A DNA stretch of 64,000 nt from Mycolicibacterium parafortuitum (GCF_010725485.1 NZ_AP022598.1:1860001-1924000); one strand, 5' to 3'. Shown: positions 16,291 through 25,642, counted from the first letter of the stretch. Notes: generated from the sequence alone by a model not told the origin. Program-made: numbers and translations.

Positions 16291-18168
16291 ATGGACAGCA
16301 AGCCGCCCACCCCGGCCATCGAGGCCGCCCACCGCCGCCACGCGCAGGGCCTGCCGTTCGCCGACACCCGGGATTTCGCCGACGCCGACCGAGGCTTCAT
16401 CGCCGCGCAGCAGCCGTGTGTCATCACGGCCGCCGACGGCCGCGTGGTGTGGGACAACGACGTCTACGCGTTCCTGTCCGGCGACGCGCCCCCGACCGTG
16501 CACCCGAGCCTGTGGCGGCAGTCGATGCTGGTCGCCAAACAGGGTCTCTTCGAAGTCGTCGAGGGCATCTACCAGGTTCGTGGTTTCGACCTGTCGAACA
16601 TCACCTTCGTCGAGGGTGACACCGGCATCATCGTGATCGATCCGTTGGTGTCCACCGAGGTCGCGGCCGCAGCGATGGCGCTCTATCGGCAGCACCGGGG
16701 CGACCGCGAGGTCAGGGCCGTCATTTACACCCACAGCCACGTCGACCATTTCGGCGGTGTGTTGGGCGTGACATCGCAGGCCGACGTCGACGCGGGCAAG
16801 GTCGCGGTGCTGGCGCCGGAGGGCTTCACCGCACATGCGGTGCAGGAGAACGTCTATGCCGGCACCGCGATGACCCGCCGTGCGGGGTACATGTACGGCA
16901 CGGTGCTCGAGCGCGGTCCGCGGGGCCAGGTCGGCTGTGGGCTCGGGCAGACCCCGTCGACAGGGGAGGTCGCGATCATCGTGCCGACCGTCGACATCCG
17001 CGAGACGGGGGAGACCCACACGATCGACGGCGTCGAGATCGAGTTCCAGATGGCCCCCGGCACCGAGGCGCCCGCCGAGATGCACTTCTACTTCCCGCGC
17101 TTCCGCGCGCTGTGTATGGCCGAGAACGCCACGCACAACCTGCATAACCTGCTGACGCTGCGCGGTGCGCTGGTGCGCGACCCGCACGGGTGGGCCGGGT
17201 ACCTGACCGAGGCCATCGACACGTTCGCCGACCGCGCCGACGTCGTGTTCGCATCGCACCACTGGCCCACCTGGGGCAAAGAGAACATCGTCGAATTCCT
17301 GTCCCTGCAACGGGATCTGTATGCCTACCTGCATGACCAGACATTGCGCCAGCTCAACCAGGGCTACACCGGTATCGAGATCGCCGAGAACTTCGCGATG
17401 CCACCTGCGCTGGACAACGCCTGGCATGCGCGCGGCTACTACGGCTCGGTCAGCCACAACGTCAAGGCTGTCTACCAGCGCTACATGGGTTGGTTCGACG
17501 GCAACCCCGCCCGGCTGTGGCCGCATCCGCCGGAGGCGATCGGGCCGCGCTATGTCGACGCGATGGGCGGTATCGACCGCGTCGTCGAGCTCGCGCAGAA
17601 GGCGTTCGGAGACGGTGACTTCCGCTGGGCGGCAACCCTTCTCGACCATGCGATGTTCACCGACGAGAACCACACCGGTGCCCGGGCGCTCTACGCCGAC
17701 ACCCTCGAGCAGCTGGCCTACGGCTCGGAGACCGCGACGTGGCGCAATTTCTTCCTGGCCGGGGCGACCGAACTGCGCGACGGGAACTTCGGCACCCCGG
17801 TGCAGGCGAACTCGACGGCGATGGTGGGCCAGCTGACCCCGGAGCAGATGTTCGACGTACTGGCGATCAGAGTGAACGGTCCGCGCGCATGGGATCTCGA
17901 CCTCGCCATCGACGTGACCTTCCTCGACACCGCGGTGAATTACCGCCTGACCCTGCGCAACGGGGTGCTGGTGTACCGCAAGACCGTCGCCGACGAAACC
18001 AGCGCGCAGGCCACGATCCGGCTGGCCTCCAAGCTTCGGCTGCTGACGCTGGCCGCGGGGGACAACAGCTCACCCGGTCTGGAGATCACCGGGGACGCCG
18101 AGGTCCTCACATCGCTGGTGTCGGTGCTCGACAAACCCGACCCGGACTTCAACATCGTCACGCCCTGA
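16291..18168 (+). CDS. Class III alkylsulfatase (SdsA1/Bds1-type metallo-beta-lactamase fold; Rv3762c-like)
   Basis: 625 residues. The zinc motif THSHVDH is at 147-153, with later glutamate, AENATHN and HHWPTWG segments as expected for SdsA1 (about 660 residues). Domain order: metallo-beta-lactamase core to about 400, helical dimerisation region to about 500, SCP2-like domain to the end. SdsA1-type enzymes cleave alkyl sulfates to alcohol and sulfate. No clear signal peptide, so probably cytoplasmic. ATG at 16291. Confidence 0.9.
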   Translation: MDSKPPTPAIEAAHRRHAQGLPFADTRDFADADRGFIAAQQPCVITAADGRVVWDNDVYAFLSGDAPPTVHPSLWRQSMLVAKQGLFEVVEGIYQVRGFDLSNITFVEGDTGIIVIDPLVSTEVAAAAMALYRQHRGDREVRAVIYTHSHVDHFGGVLGVTSQADVDAGKVAVLAPEGFTAHAVQENVYAGTAMTRRAGYMYGTVLERGPRGQVGCGLGQTPSTGEVAIIVPTVDIRETGETHTIDGVEIEFQMAPGTEAPAEMHFYFPRFRALCMAENATHNLHNLLTLRGALVRDPHGWAGYLTEAIDTFADRADVVFASHHWPTWGKENIVEFLSLQRDLYAYLHDQTLRQLNQGYTGIEIAENFAMPPALDNAWHARGYYGSVSHNVKAVYQRYMGWFDGNPARLWPHPPEAIGPRYVDAMGGIDRVVELAQKAFGDGDFRWAATLLDHAMFTDENHTGARALYADTLEQLAYGSETATWRNFFLAGATELRDGNFGTPVQANSTAMVGQLTPEQMFDVLAIRVNGPRAWDLDLAIDVTFLDTAVNYRLTLRNGVLVYRKTVADETSAQATIRLASKLRLLTLAAGDNSSPGLEITGDAEVLTSLVSVLDKPDPDFNIVTP

Positions 18169-18172
18169 TCCG

Positions 18173-18234
18173 CGCGAGCAGACGCAACATCCGGCGTGTT
18201 GTCGGCGTGTCGCGCGAGTTTGTGTCTGCTCGCG
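18173..18234. repeat. Palindromic intergenic element, copy 1
   Basis: Outer arms CGCGAGCAGACGCAAC (18173-18188) and the inverted TTTGTGTCTGCTCGCG (18219-18234), with one internal mismatch plus one terminal. It lies in the gap between convergent genes and resembles copies at 28214-28276 and 63346-63405. Confidence 0.8.
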
Positions 18235-18265
18235 GACTTCGGCGACTTCGGCGACTTCGGCGACC
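18234..18265. repeat. Tandem 9-base repeat GGCGACTTC
   Basis: Three full or nearly full units of GGCGACTTC plus a partial one directly after palindromic element copy 1. Probably slipped-strand expansion in the noncoding gap. Confidence 0.7.
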
Positions 18266-18276
18266 CCCCGGCCGCG

Positions 18277-19038
18277 CTAGCCGCCGCCGTCGGCGCGCAG
18301 GATCGAGCCGGTGGTGAAGCTCGACGCGTCCGACATCAGAAACAGTGCGGCGCCGACGATCTCGTCGGGCCGGCCGGCGCGCTGCAGCGCACTGTGGCGG
18401 AACGGGTTATCGGTGCCCTCGAAGTTCCACGCGTCGCTGATGTCGGTCAGGAACGGTCCGGGCATCAGCGTGTTGACGCGGACCTCGGGTCCGAACGCCA
18501 AAGCCAGTCCCTCGGTCATCGCGTTCAGGCCGGCCTTCGACGCGGCGTACGGGATGAACGACGGTTGCGGGCGCAGTGACCCGTGGGTGCTGACGTTGAT
18601 GATCGCGCCGCTGCCCGCGGCTTTCATCCGTTCCCCGATCAGCGCCGACAGGCGGAACGGCCCCTTCAAGTTCAGGTTCACCACCGCATCGAACAGCTTC
18701 TCGGTGACCGACGACAGCGAGTCGTACAGCGGCGACATGCCTGCGTTGTTGACCAGCACGTCGACCTTGCCGAACCGCTCATAGGAGGCGTCCACCAGGC
18801 CGTCGAGCTCGTCCCAGTGTCCGACGTGCACCTGGTACGGGAACGCGGCCCGGCCGGTCTCCGCGGTGATCTGCTCGGCGGTCGACACGCACGCGTCGTA
18901 CTTGCGGCTGGCGATGATCACGTCGGCGCCGCAGCGTGCTGCCGCGAACGCCATCTCCCGCCCCAGCCCGCGGCTGCCGCCGGTGATCAGCACCACCCGG
19001 TCCGTCAGGTCGAACAGCTGGTCGGCGAATCCGGTCAT
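18277..19038 (-). CDS. SDR-family oxidoreductase
   Basis: 253 residues, classical SDR. Cofactor loop TGGSRGLG (about 19-26), NNAG near 97-100, catalytic Ser in INVSTHGS and Y-x3-K in YAASK. The protein ends RADGGG, as usual for SDRs. NAD(P)-dependent; substrate unknown. The 19 bases between it and the divergent phosphatase leave room only for compact, possibly leaderless, promoters. ATG at 19038. Confidence 0.87.
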   Translation of the reverse strand: MTGFADQLFDLTDRVVLITGGSRGLGREMAFAAARCGADVIIASRKYDACVSTAEQITAETGRAAFPYQVHVGHWDELDGLVDASYERFGKVDVLVNNAGMSPLYDSLSSVTEKLFDAVVNLNLKGPFRLSALIGERMKAAGSGAIINVSTHGSLRPQPSFIPYAASKAGLNAMTEGLALAFGPEVRVNTLMPGPFLTDISDAWNFEGTDNPFRHSALQRAGRPDEIVGAALFLMSDASSFTTGSILRADGGG

Positions 19039-19056
19039 GGGCCATATGGTGTCACG

Positions 19057-19668
19057 GTGCAATTGCTTCTGGTCCGACATGCGCTGCCGCTGCGGAGCGA
19101 GCCCGGACAGGGTTCGGATCCCAGCTTGTCCCCCGAGGGTGTCGAGCAGGCGAAACGGCTGCCCGACGCGTTGTCCCGCTTCCCGATCACCCGGCTGGTG
19201 AGCAGCCCGCAGGTGCGGGCGATCGAGACCGGCCAACCCGTCGCCGACAAGCTCGGGCTGACCATCGAGGTCGACGAGCGGCTCGCCGAGTACGACCGCG
19301 ACCTGCCGCACTACATCCCGATCGAGCAGATCGCGAAGGAGAACCCGCAGGAGCTGCAGCGCCTCATCGACGGGCATCTGCCGAGCAGTGTCGACGAGGA
19401 CGTGTTCAAGGAACGGATCTGGGCGGGCATCACCGACATCGTCGAGTCCGCGGACCGCGACGACACCGTGGCCGTGTTCAGCCACGGCGGTGTGATCAAC
19501 GTCCTGCTGCATCAGATTCTCGGCACCGAGCGGCTGCTGTCGTTCCAGGTTGACTACGCGTCGGTGACGCGGCTGCTGGGGTCGTCGCGGACCGGGCGCC
19601 TCGGAGTGGCCGGAGTCAACGGCACCGAACACGTATGGGATCTCCTGCCGCGCAACCACAGGTGGTAG
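19057..19668 (+). CDS. Histidine phosphatase superfamily protein
   Basis: 203 residues. The catalytic RHG-type motif is R-H-A (LLLVRHALPL, residues 8-10), the second histidine is in FSHGGVIN, and the conserved SSPQVRAIETGQ arginine is present. Family members include phosphoglycerate mutases and phosphatases of small molecules. GTG at 19057 was chosen because LLLVRHA must be N-terminal. Next to, and probably co-transcribed with, the FadE36-like gene 10 bases downstream. Confidence 0.87.
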   Translation: MQLLLVRHALPLRSEPGQGSDPSLSPEGVEQAKRLPDALSRFPITRLVSSPQVRAIETGQPVADKLGLTIEVDERLAEYDRDLPHYIPIEQIAKENPQELQRLIDGHLPSSVDEDVFKERIWAGITDIVESADRDDTVAVFSHGGVINVLLHQILGTERLLSFQVDYASVTRLLGSSRTGRLGVAGVNGTEHVWDLLPRNHRW

Positions 19669-19678
19669 ACAGAACGCC

Positions 19679-20701
19679 GTGACTGAGCTCGAAGGCCTCG
19701 ATCTTGCCGCCCTGGACCGCCACCTCCGTGAGGTCGGAGTGCCCCGCAGCGGGGATCTGCGCGCCGAGCTCATCGCAGGTGGACGCTCCAATCTGACCTT
19801 CCTGGTGGCCGACGACGCGTCCGAATGGGTGCTGCGCAGGCCGCCGCTGCACGGGCTGACGCCGTCGGCGCACGACATGGCCCGCGAGTACCGGGTGGTG
19901 GCCGCGCTGGCGGGCACCGCGGTGCCGGTGGCCCGCGCGGTGACGATGAGCAACGACGACTCCGTACTCGGCGCCCCGTTCCAGATGGTCGAGCGGGTCC
20001 GTGGCCGGGTGGTTCGCCACGCCCCGGAGCTGGCCGCGCTCGGCGACCAGAACACGATCAACGCCACCGTCGACGCACTGATCCAGGTGCTGGCCGATCT
20101 GCACGAAGTGGACCCCGAGTCCGTCGGGCTGGGGGATTTCGGCAAGGCCGACGGCTACCTGGAACGCCAGGTCCGGCGCTGGGGATCGCAGTGGGATCTG
20201 GTCAAGCGCGAGGACGACCCCGCCGACGCCGACGTCCGGAAGCTGCACCAGCGGTTGGCGGAGTCCGTGCCCGCGCAGTACCGCGCCGCGATCGTGCACG
20301 GCGACTACCGCATCGACAACACGATCCTCGACGAACACGACCCGACGAAGGTCGCCGCGGTGCTGGACTGGGAGATGTCGACACTCGGTGACCCGCTCAG
20401 CGATGCGGCGCTGATGTGCGTGTACCGGCTGCCGGTGTTCAACGCCGTGCACGACGACGCCGCGTGGGCGTGCGATCTGATGCCGCCGACCGAGGACCTC
20501 GCGCAGCGTTACGCGCTGGCCAGCGGTAAGCCGCTGGACCACTGGGACTTCTACATGGCGCTGGGCTACTTCAAGATCGCGATCATCGCGGCGGGAATCG
20601 CCTACCGGGCCCGCGCCGGCGGCGGCGTCGCGGAAGGCACCGACGAGGTCGACCGGGCGGTGCGACCGTTCATCGCGGCCGGGCTGCAAGCCCTTTCCTG
20701 A
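19679..20701 (+). CDS. fadE36: APH-type phosphotransferase, FadE36-like (Rv3761c)
   Basis: 340 residues. Although orthologues carry the name FadE36, there is no acyl-CoA dehydrogenase domain. The protein is an aminoglycoside-phosphotransferase-like kinase: H207-G208-D209 in the catalytic loop VHGDYRIDN and D230 in LDWEMSTLGDP. It resembles the kinase half of ACAD10/ACAD11, which phosphorylate 4-hydroxyacyl-CoA. A role in hydroxyacyl-CoA breakdown is therefore plausible. GTG start at 19679. Confidence 0.8.
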   Translation: MTELEGLDLAALDRHLREVGVPRSGDLRAELIAGGRSNLTFLVADDASEWVLRRPPLHGLTPSAHDMAREYRVVAALAGTAVPVARAVTMSNDDSVLGAPFQMVERVRGRVVRHAPELAALGDQNTINATVDALIQVLADLHEVDPESVGLGDFGKADGYLERQVRRWGSQWDLVKREDDPADADVRKLHQRLAESVPAQYRAAIVHGDYRIDNTILDEHDPTKVAAVLDWEMSTLGDPLSDAALMCVYRLPVFNAVHDDAAWACDLMPPTEDLAQRYALASGKPLDHWDFYMALGYFKIAIIAAGIAYRARAGGGVAEGTDEVDRAVRPFIAAGLQALS

Positions 20702-20744
20702 TCTTGTAGGTTTCACCGCAGGTCATCGGTGGGTAGAAAGACGC

Positions 20745-21653
20745 GTGCCTTCCACCCGCCCCACCCGCTTGCTCCCCCGGATCGGAAAGAGACGACCTGC
20801 CGTGGACACCGCCGGCCACGACGTGTTCAAACCCGATGTCTTCAAACGCGATGTCGGCGCCGAACTCGACGTCGAGATCACCGATCCGACCACGTTGGAG
20901 TTCCAGATCGCCGTCGCGCCGCAACCCGGCGCCGACGTGTCCGAATCGCTGTCGTTCGTGTTCAACGGCAAGGAGATTCCGCCCGGCGAGATTCAGGAGA
21001 TCGCCGGTGAGCACGGCAACCGCATCCACAAGCTCGAAGCCCCGGTCGGGAACCTGAAGGTCAGCTACTCGGCGACGGTCCTCGGGCACGCCGATCCGCC
21101 GCCGGTGCGCGACCTGGACCTGTCCACCTATCTGCGGCCCAGCCGGTATGCCGAGGCGGACAAGTTCTTCGGCTTCGCGGGCACCGAGTTCGGGGACATC
21201 GCCGATTCGGCGACGATCCTGGAGAAGATCGCGGCCTGGGTCGGGTCGCGGCTGAACTACGTTCCCGGCTCCAGCGATCCGATCGACGGCGCCGCCGACA
21301 CGCTGCTGGCCGGCTCCGGTGTGTGCCGTGACTACGCGCACCTGGTCATCGCGATGTTGCGGGCGGTCAACGTGCCCGCCCGACTGGTTTCGGTGTACGC
21401 GCCGGGTTGCCAGCCGATGGACTTCCACGCCGTCGCGGAGGCCTACGTCGACGGGCAGTGGCGGGTCGTGGACGCGACGTTACTGGCGCCGCGACAGTCA
21501 TTGGTGCGCATCGCCACCGGCCGCGATGCGGCGGACACCGCGTGGCTGGACAACCACAAGGGCCAGATCACGGTCAACAACATGGAGGTGTTCGCGACCG
21601 TCGACGGGGACCTGCCCAGGGATTCGCTCGATCAGCTCGTCTCGATCAGGTGA
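20745..21653 (+). CDS. Transglutaminase-like cysteine protease-fold protein
   Basis: 302 residues. N-terminal beta-rich region followed by the transglutaminase core: catalytic cysteine in GSGVCRDYAHLVIAMLR, histidine in MDFHAVAEAYVDGQW and aspartate in VVDATLL. Bacterial members act as proteases or amidases, often beside peptide ligases, but no such partner is here. Start GTG 20745 or GTG 20802; the latter is preceded by a purine-rich stretch and may be right. No signal peptide. The 3' end overlaps the LapA-domain gene. Confidence 0.78.
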   Translation: MPSTRPTRLLPRIGKRRPAVDTAGHDVFKPDVFKRDVGAELDVEITDPTTLEFQIAVAPQPGADVSESLSFVFNGKEIPPGEIQEIAGEHGNRIHKLEAPVGNLKVSYSATVLGHADPPPVRDLDLSTYLRPSRYAEADKFFGFAGTEFGDIADSATILEKIAAWVGSRLNYVPGSSDPIDGAADTLLAGSGVCRDYAHLVIAMLRAVNVPARLVSVYAPGCQPMDFHAVAEAYVDGQWRVVDATLLAPRQSLVRIATGRDAADTAWLDNHKGQITVNNMEVFATVDGDLPRDSLDQLVSIR

Positions 21654-22008
21654 CCGGCGGCAGCCCCGCCTTGAGGTTCTTCTTGGCCGCGCGCCGCAGC
21701 TGGAAGATGCGCACCGCGCCCACGGCGAACGTCAGCAGACCGCCGGCGACGGCGGCGAACAGGATGCTCACCCCGAGCGGCAGCGTCCACTCCCAGGCCA
21801 GAAACTGCAGCGGGGTTGACTCGGTGTTCTGCGCGATGAAGATCAGCAGCACGATCAGGACGAGGAACCCGAACGCCAGCGAGCCCCACATCGCGGCAGC
21901 CTTGGTGAACTTCACCGCCGACTGCGGAGGCGGCACCGATCCCGACTGTGTAGGCGGCGGCGCATCGAAGGCCGACGGGTCGGACGATGCGAAAGGATCG
22001 CTGGTCAT
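21646..22008 (-). CDS. LapA-domain membrane protein (Rv3760-like)
   Basis: 120 residues. A Ser/Pro-rich cytoplasmic N-terminus of about 30 residues is followed by two membrane segments (WGSLAFGFLVLIVLLIFIAQ and LGVSILFAAVAGGLLTFAVG) separated by the short NTESTPLQFLAWEW loop typical of LapA/DUF1049 proteins, then a basic tail. Function unknown; divergent from proX, as in M. tuberculosis. Confidence 0.82.
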   Translation of the reverse strand: MTSDPFASSDPSAFDAPPPTQSGSVPPPQSAVKFTKAAAMWGSLAFGFLVLIVLLIFIAQNTESTPLQFLAWEWTLPLGVSILFAAVAGGLLTFAVGAVRIFQLRRAAKKNLKAGLPPVT

Positions 22009-22039
22009 GGGTCCATCTTTGCCCTTTCGCTCTTTGAAT

Positions 22040-22088
22040 GAAACCACTTCGCAGGTGTCGTAAGGTCTGCGAAACCACTTCTCGCAGG
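22040..22088. promoter_or_regulatory. Repeats upstream of proX
   Basis: GAAACCACTTC is repeated at 22040-22050 and 22071-22081, each followed by a GCAGG-type sequence. The second copy also sits in an inverted repeat, CTGCGA (22068-22073) and TCGCAG (22083-22088). It lies in the divergent promoter of proX and the LapA-domain gene; regulator unknown. Confidence 0.45.
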
Positions 22089-22114
22089 CGCAGCGAGATG
22101 GAAAGGACGTCCGG

Positions 22115-23065
22115 ATGAACCGCACCCGACGCACCAAACCCGTATTCGTTCCGGTTGTCATGGCCCTGATCGCCGTCCTGCTCGCCGCGTGCGGTAGCTC
22201 CAATCCGCTCGGCGGCGGGGAGATCTCCGGCGATCTGAAGACGATCAAGGTCGGCTCGGCGGACTTCACCGAATCGAAGATCATCGCCGAGATCTACGCG
22301 CAGGCGCTGGAGGCCAACGGCTTCACCGTCGGCCGTCAGTTCGGCATCGGCAGCCGGGAGACCTACATACCGGCCGTGCAGGATCATTCGATCGATCTGA
22401 TCCCCGAGTACACCGGGAACCTGCTGCAGTACTTCGATCCCGAGAGTCCCGCGACCACACCGGATGAGGTGCTGCTCGCCTTGTTCAAGGCCCTTCCCGG
22501 AGACCTGTCGATCCTGTATCCGTCTCCGGCGGAGGACAAGGACACCCTCGCGGTCAGCGAGGAGACCGCGCGGCAGTGGAACCTGACGTCGATCGCCGAT
22601 CTCGCCGCCCGCTCGCCCGAGGTGAAAGTCGGTGGGCCGTCGGAGTTCCAGACCCGCCAGACCGGGCTGGTCGGACTCAAAGCCAAGTACGGGCTGGACA
22701 TCGCGCCGGCGAACTTCATCGCGATCAGCGACGGTGGCGGCCCCGCCACCGTCGCTGCACTGACGGACGGAACCGTCACGGCCGCCAACATCTTCAGCAC
22801 GTCCCCGGCGATCGAGCAGAGCAACCTGGTGGTGCTGGAGGATCCGGAGAACGTGTTCCTTGCCGCCAACGTGGTCCCACTGGTCGCATCGCAGAAGATG
22901 TCGGACGAACTGAAGACGGTGCTCGATGCCGTCAGCGCGAAACTCACCACCGAGGCGCTGATCGAGCTGAACACCTCGGTGGAGGGCAACCGCGGTGTCG
23001 ATCCCGACGAGGCCGCACAGAAATGGGTGGCCGACAACGGCTTCGACCAACCGATCGGGAAGTAG
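22115..23065 (+). CDS. proX: Osmoprotectant ABC transporter substrate-binding lipoprotein ProX
   Basis: 316 residues. Lipobox LLAAC at the end of a signal peptide gives a lipidated mature protein; the rest is an OpuAC-type binding domain (IKVGSADFTESKIIAEIYAQALE, then LIPEYTGNLL). It should bind glycine betaine, choline or a similar solute at the outer face. First gene of proX-proV-proW-proZ, the same order as Rv3759c-Rv3756c. RBS is GGAAAGGAC before the ATG. Confidence 0.93.
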   Translation: MNRTRRTKPVFVPVVMALIAVLLAACGSSNPLGGGEISGDLKTIKVGSADFTESKIIAEIYAQALEANGFTVGRQFGIGSRETYIPAVQDHSIDLIPEYTGNLLQYFDPESPATTPDEVLLALFKALPGDLSILYPSPAEDKDTLAVSEETARQWNLTSIADLAARSPEVKVGGPSEFQTRQTGLVGLKAKYGLDIAPANFIAISDGGGPATVAALTDGTVTAANIFSTSPAIEQSNLVVLEDPENVFLAANVVPLVASQKMSDELKTVLDAVSAKLTTEALIELNTSVEGNRGVDPDEAAQKWVADNGFDQPIGK

Positions 23066-23076
23066 GGGGCAACCCG

Positions 23077-24186
23077 GTGATCGAATTCCAGAACATCACC
23101 AAGAAGTATCCGGACGGCACCGTCGCGGTCGACGATCTGACGCTCGAGGTCCCCGAAGGCACCCTGACGGTGTTCGTGGGACCGTCGGGCTGCGGTAAGA
23201 CGACGTCGATGCGGATGATCAACCGGATGATCGAGCCGACGTCGGGCACGCTCACCGTCGACGGTAAGGACGTCACCACCGTCGACGCGGTGAAGCTGCG
23301 ACTCGGTATCGGGTACGTGATCCAGAGTGCGGGGTTGATGCCCCACCTGCGGGTCGTCGACAACGTCGCCACCGTCCCGGTGCTGCGCGGTGAATCACGG
23401 CGCAGCGCACGCAAAGCCGCGTTGGGTGTGCTGGAACGGGTCGGGCTCGATCCGCGGCTGGCCGACCGCTATCCGGCGCAGCTCTCGGGCGGTCAGCAGC
23501 AGCGCGTCGGGGTGGCCCGCGCGCTGGCCGCCGATCCGCCGATCCTGCTGATGGACGAGCCGTTCAGCGCTGTCGACCCTGTGGTTCGCGAGGATCTGCA
23601 GACCGAGATCCTGCGCCTGCAAAGCGAATTGCGCAAGACGATCGTGTTCGTCACCCACGACATCGACGAGGCGGTCAAGCTCGGCGAGAAGGTCGCGGTG
23701 TTCGGCCGCGGCGGGGTGTTGCAGCAGTACGACGCCCCGGCCCGGCTGCTGTCCAACCCCGCCAACGACGCGGTCGCGGGATTCGTCGGCGCCGACCGGG
23801 GCTACCGGGGACTGCAGTTCTTCCACGCCAGCGGCCTTCCGCTGCACGAGGTCCGCCATGTCGCGGAAGTCGAGATCGACACGCTGACACTGGGTCCCGG
23901 CGACTGGGTGCTGGTGACCAAACCTGACGGCAGCCCGTACGCATGGATCGACGCCGAGGGTGTGGGACTGCACCGCAACGGAAGTTCGTTGTACGACAGC
24001 ACGATCGCCGGCGGATCGCTGTTCCGGCCGGACGGGACGCTGCGCCAGGCGCTGGACGCGGCGCTGTCGTCTCCGGCCGGGGTCGGTGTCGCGGTGGACG
24101 GTGACGGTCAGGTGGTCGGCGGGGTCAAGGCCGACGACGTGCTGGCCGCGCTGGAGACGCAGCGCAGCGCGAGGCACGGGGAGTAG
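23077..24186 (+). CDS. proV: Osmoprotectant ABC transporter ATPase ProV
   Basis: 369 residues. Walker A GPSGCGKTT near residue 30-38, signature LSGGQQQRVGVARAL, Walker B ILLMDEPFSAVDP. The C-terminal 110 residues form a degenerate CBS-like regulatory region, as in OpuA/ProV. GTG at 23077 is preceded by AGGGGG. Supplies ATP hydrolysis to the ProW/ProZ pore. Confidence 0.93.
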   Translation: MIEFQNITKKYPDGTVAVDDLTLEVPEGTLTVFVGPSGCGKTTSMRMINRMIEPTSGTLTVDGKDVTTVDAVKLRLGIGYVIQSAGLMPHLRVVDNVATVPVLRGESRRSARKAALGVLERVGLDPRLADRYPAQLSGGQQQRVGVARALAADPPILLMDEPFSAVDPVVREDLQTEILRLQSELRKTIVFVTHDIDEAVKLGEKVAVFGRGGVLQQYDAPARLLSNPANDAVAGFVGADRGYRGLQFFHASGLPLHEVRHVAEVEIDTLTLGPGDWVLVTKPDGSPYAWIDAEGVGLHRNGSSLYDSTIAGGSLFRPDGTLRQALDAALSSPAGVGVAVDGDGQVVGGVKADDVLAALETQRSARHGE

Positions 24187-24188
24187 CG

Positions 24189-24863
24189 ATGCGCTACCTG
24201 TTCACCCACCTCGACACCCTGTGGGACCTGACGGTGATCCATCTGCGGCTGTCGCTGGTCCCGATCGTGCTCGGGCTGCTGATCGCGGTGCCGCTCGGCG
24301 CACTGGTCCAGCGCACCACGGTGTTGCGCCGCCTGACCACCGTCACCGCGAGCATCATCTTCACCATCCCGTCGCTGGCGCTGTTCGTGGTGCTGCCGTT
24401 GATCATCCCGACCCGGATCCTCGACGAGGCCAACGTGATCGTCGCGCTGACGCTGTACACCGTCGCACTGCTGGTGCGGGCGGTGCCCGAGGCGCTGGAC
24501 GCGGTGTCACCCGCGGTGCTCGACGCGGCCACCGCCGTCGGCTACAAACCGCTCACCCGGATGCTGAAGATCGAACTGCCGCTTGCCCTCCCGGTGCTCA
24601 TCGCGAGCCTGAGGGTGGTCGCGGTGACCAACATCTCGATGGTCGCGGTCGGCTCGGTGATCGGCATCGGCGGGCTCGGCACCTGGTTCACCGAGGGCTA
24701 CCAGGCCAACAAGAGTGACCAGATCATCGCCGGCATCGTCGCGATCTTCGTGCTGGCGATCGTGATCGACACGTTGATCATGCTGCTGGGCAGGGTCCTG
24801 ACGCCCTGGACAAGGGCCGAGCCCCGGGCGACCCGGAAGCAGAAGGCGGGGGCGGCCGCATGA
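24189..24863 (+). CDS. proW: Osmoprotectant ABC transporter permease ProW
   Basis: 224 residues with five to six membrane segments and the binding-protein-dependent loop AATAVGYKPLTRMLKIELPLALPVL. Starts 3 bases after the proV stop and overlaps the start of proZ. Forms half of the heteromeric pore. Confidence 0.92.
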   Translation: MRYLFTHLDTLWDLTVIHLRLSLVPIVLGLLIAVPLGALVQRTTVLRRLTTVTASIIFTIPSLALFVVLPLIIPTRILDEANVIVALTLYTVALLVRAVPEALDAVSPAVLDAATAVGYKPLTRMLKIELPLALPVLIASLRVVAVTNISMVAVGSVIGIGGLGTWFTEGYQANKSDQIIAGIVAIFVLAIVIDTLIMLLGRVLTPWTRAEPRATRKQKAGAAA

Positions 24864-25642
24864 ACTTCCTGCAGGAGGCGCTGTGCTTCATCTTCACCGC
24901 GGCCAACTGGGGCGGGCCTGCCGGGCTGACCGCACGCATCCTCGAACACCTTCAGTACACCGCGATCGCGGTGTTCTTCTCGGCGCTGATCGCGGTGCCG
25001 CTGGGCATGGTGATCGGGCACACGGGCCGCGGCACCTTCCTGGTCGTCACCGGGGTGAACGCGCTGCGGGCCCTGCCGACCCTGGGTGTGCTGCTGCTCG
25101 GGGTGCTGTTGTGGGGGCTGGGACTGGTCCCGCCCACGGTCGCACTGATGCTGTTGGGTATCCCGCCGCTGCTGGCCGGCACCTATTCGGGCATCGCGAA
25201 CGTGGACCGCACGGTGGTCGACGCGGCCAGGTCGATGGGTATGACCGAGACCCGGATCCTGCTGCGGGTGGAAACCCCGAACGCGATGCCGCTGATCCTG
25301 GGCGGGCTGCGGACCGCCACCCTACAGATCGTCGCGACCGCGACCGTCGCCGCGTACGCGAGCCTGGGCGGGCTGGGCCGGTATCTGATCGACGGCATCA
25401 AGGTGCGCGAGTTCTACCTGGCGCTCGTCGGCGCGTTGATGGTCACCGCGCTGGCCCTGATCCTCGACGCGCTGCTCGCGTTCGCGGTCTGGGCGTCGGT
25501 GCCCGGCACCGGCCGACTGAGCCGCAGACGGACGCTGCCGCAGCCGTTCCTCGACGACGAGGTGGCACTGGAAACGGCTTCGCCGGGCCGTACGCGGTCC
25601 GCTCACGGCCGCGCCGGACCGTCGCCTACGGTAGAGGCATGA
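24860..25642 (+). CDS. proZ: Osmoprotectant ABC transporter permease ProZ
   Basis: 260 residues, membrane segments as in ProW and the EAA-type loop DAARSMGMTETRILLRVETPNAMPLIL. The C-terminus has a polar tail of about 40 residues. Four-base overlaps on both sides (ATGA) place it in one operon with proW and the following glycolipid-binding-like gene. Confidence 0.92.
   Translation: MNFLQEALCFIFTAANWGGPAGLTARILEHLQYTAIAVFFSALIAVPLGMVIGHTGRGTFLVVTGVNALRALPTLGVLLLGVLLWGLGLVPPTVALMLLGIPPLLAGTYSGIANVDRTVVDAARSMGMTETRILLRVETPNAMPLILGGLRTATLQIVATATVAAYASLGGLGRYLIDGIKVREFYLALVGALMVTALALILDALLAFAVWASVPGTGRLSRRRTLPQPFLDDEVALETASPGRTRSAHGRAGPSPTVEA

Noticed and set aside
18173..18265. CRISPR array
   Set aside because: Repeats are palindromic halves and a 9-base tandem run, not regularly spaced repeats with unique spacers; no cas genes.
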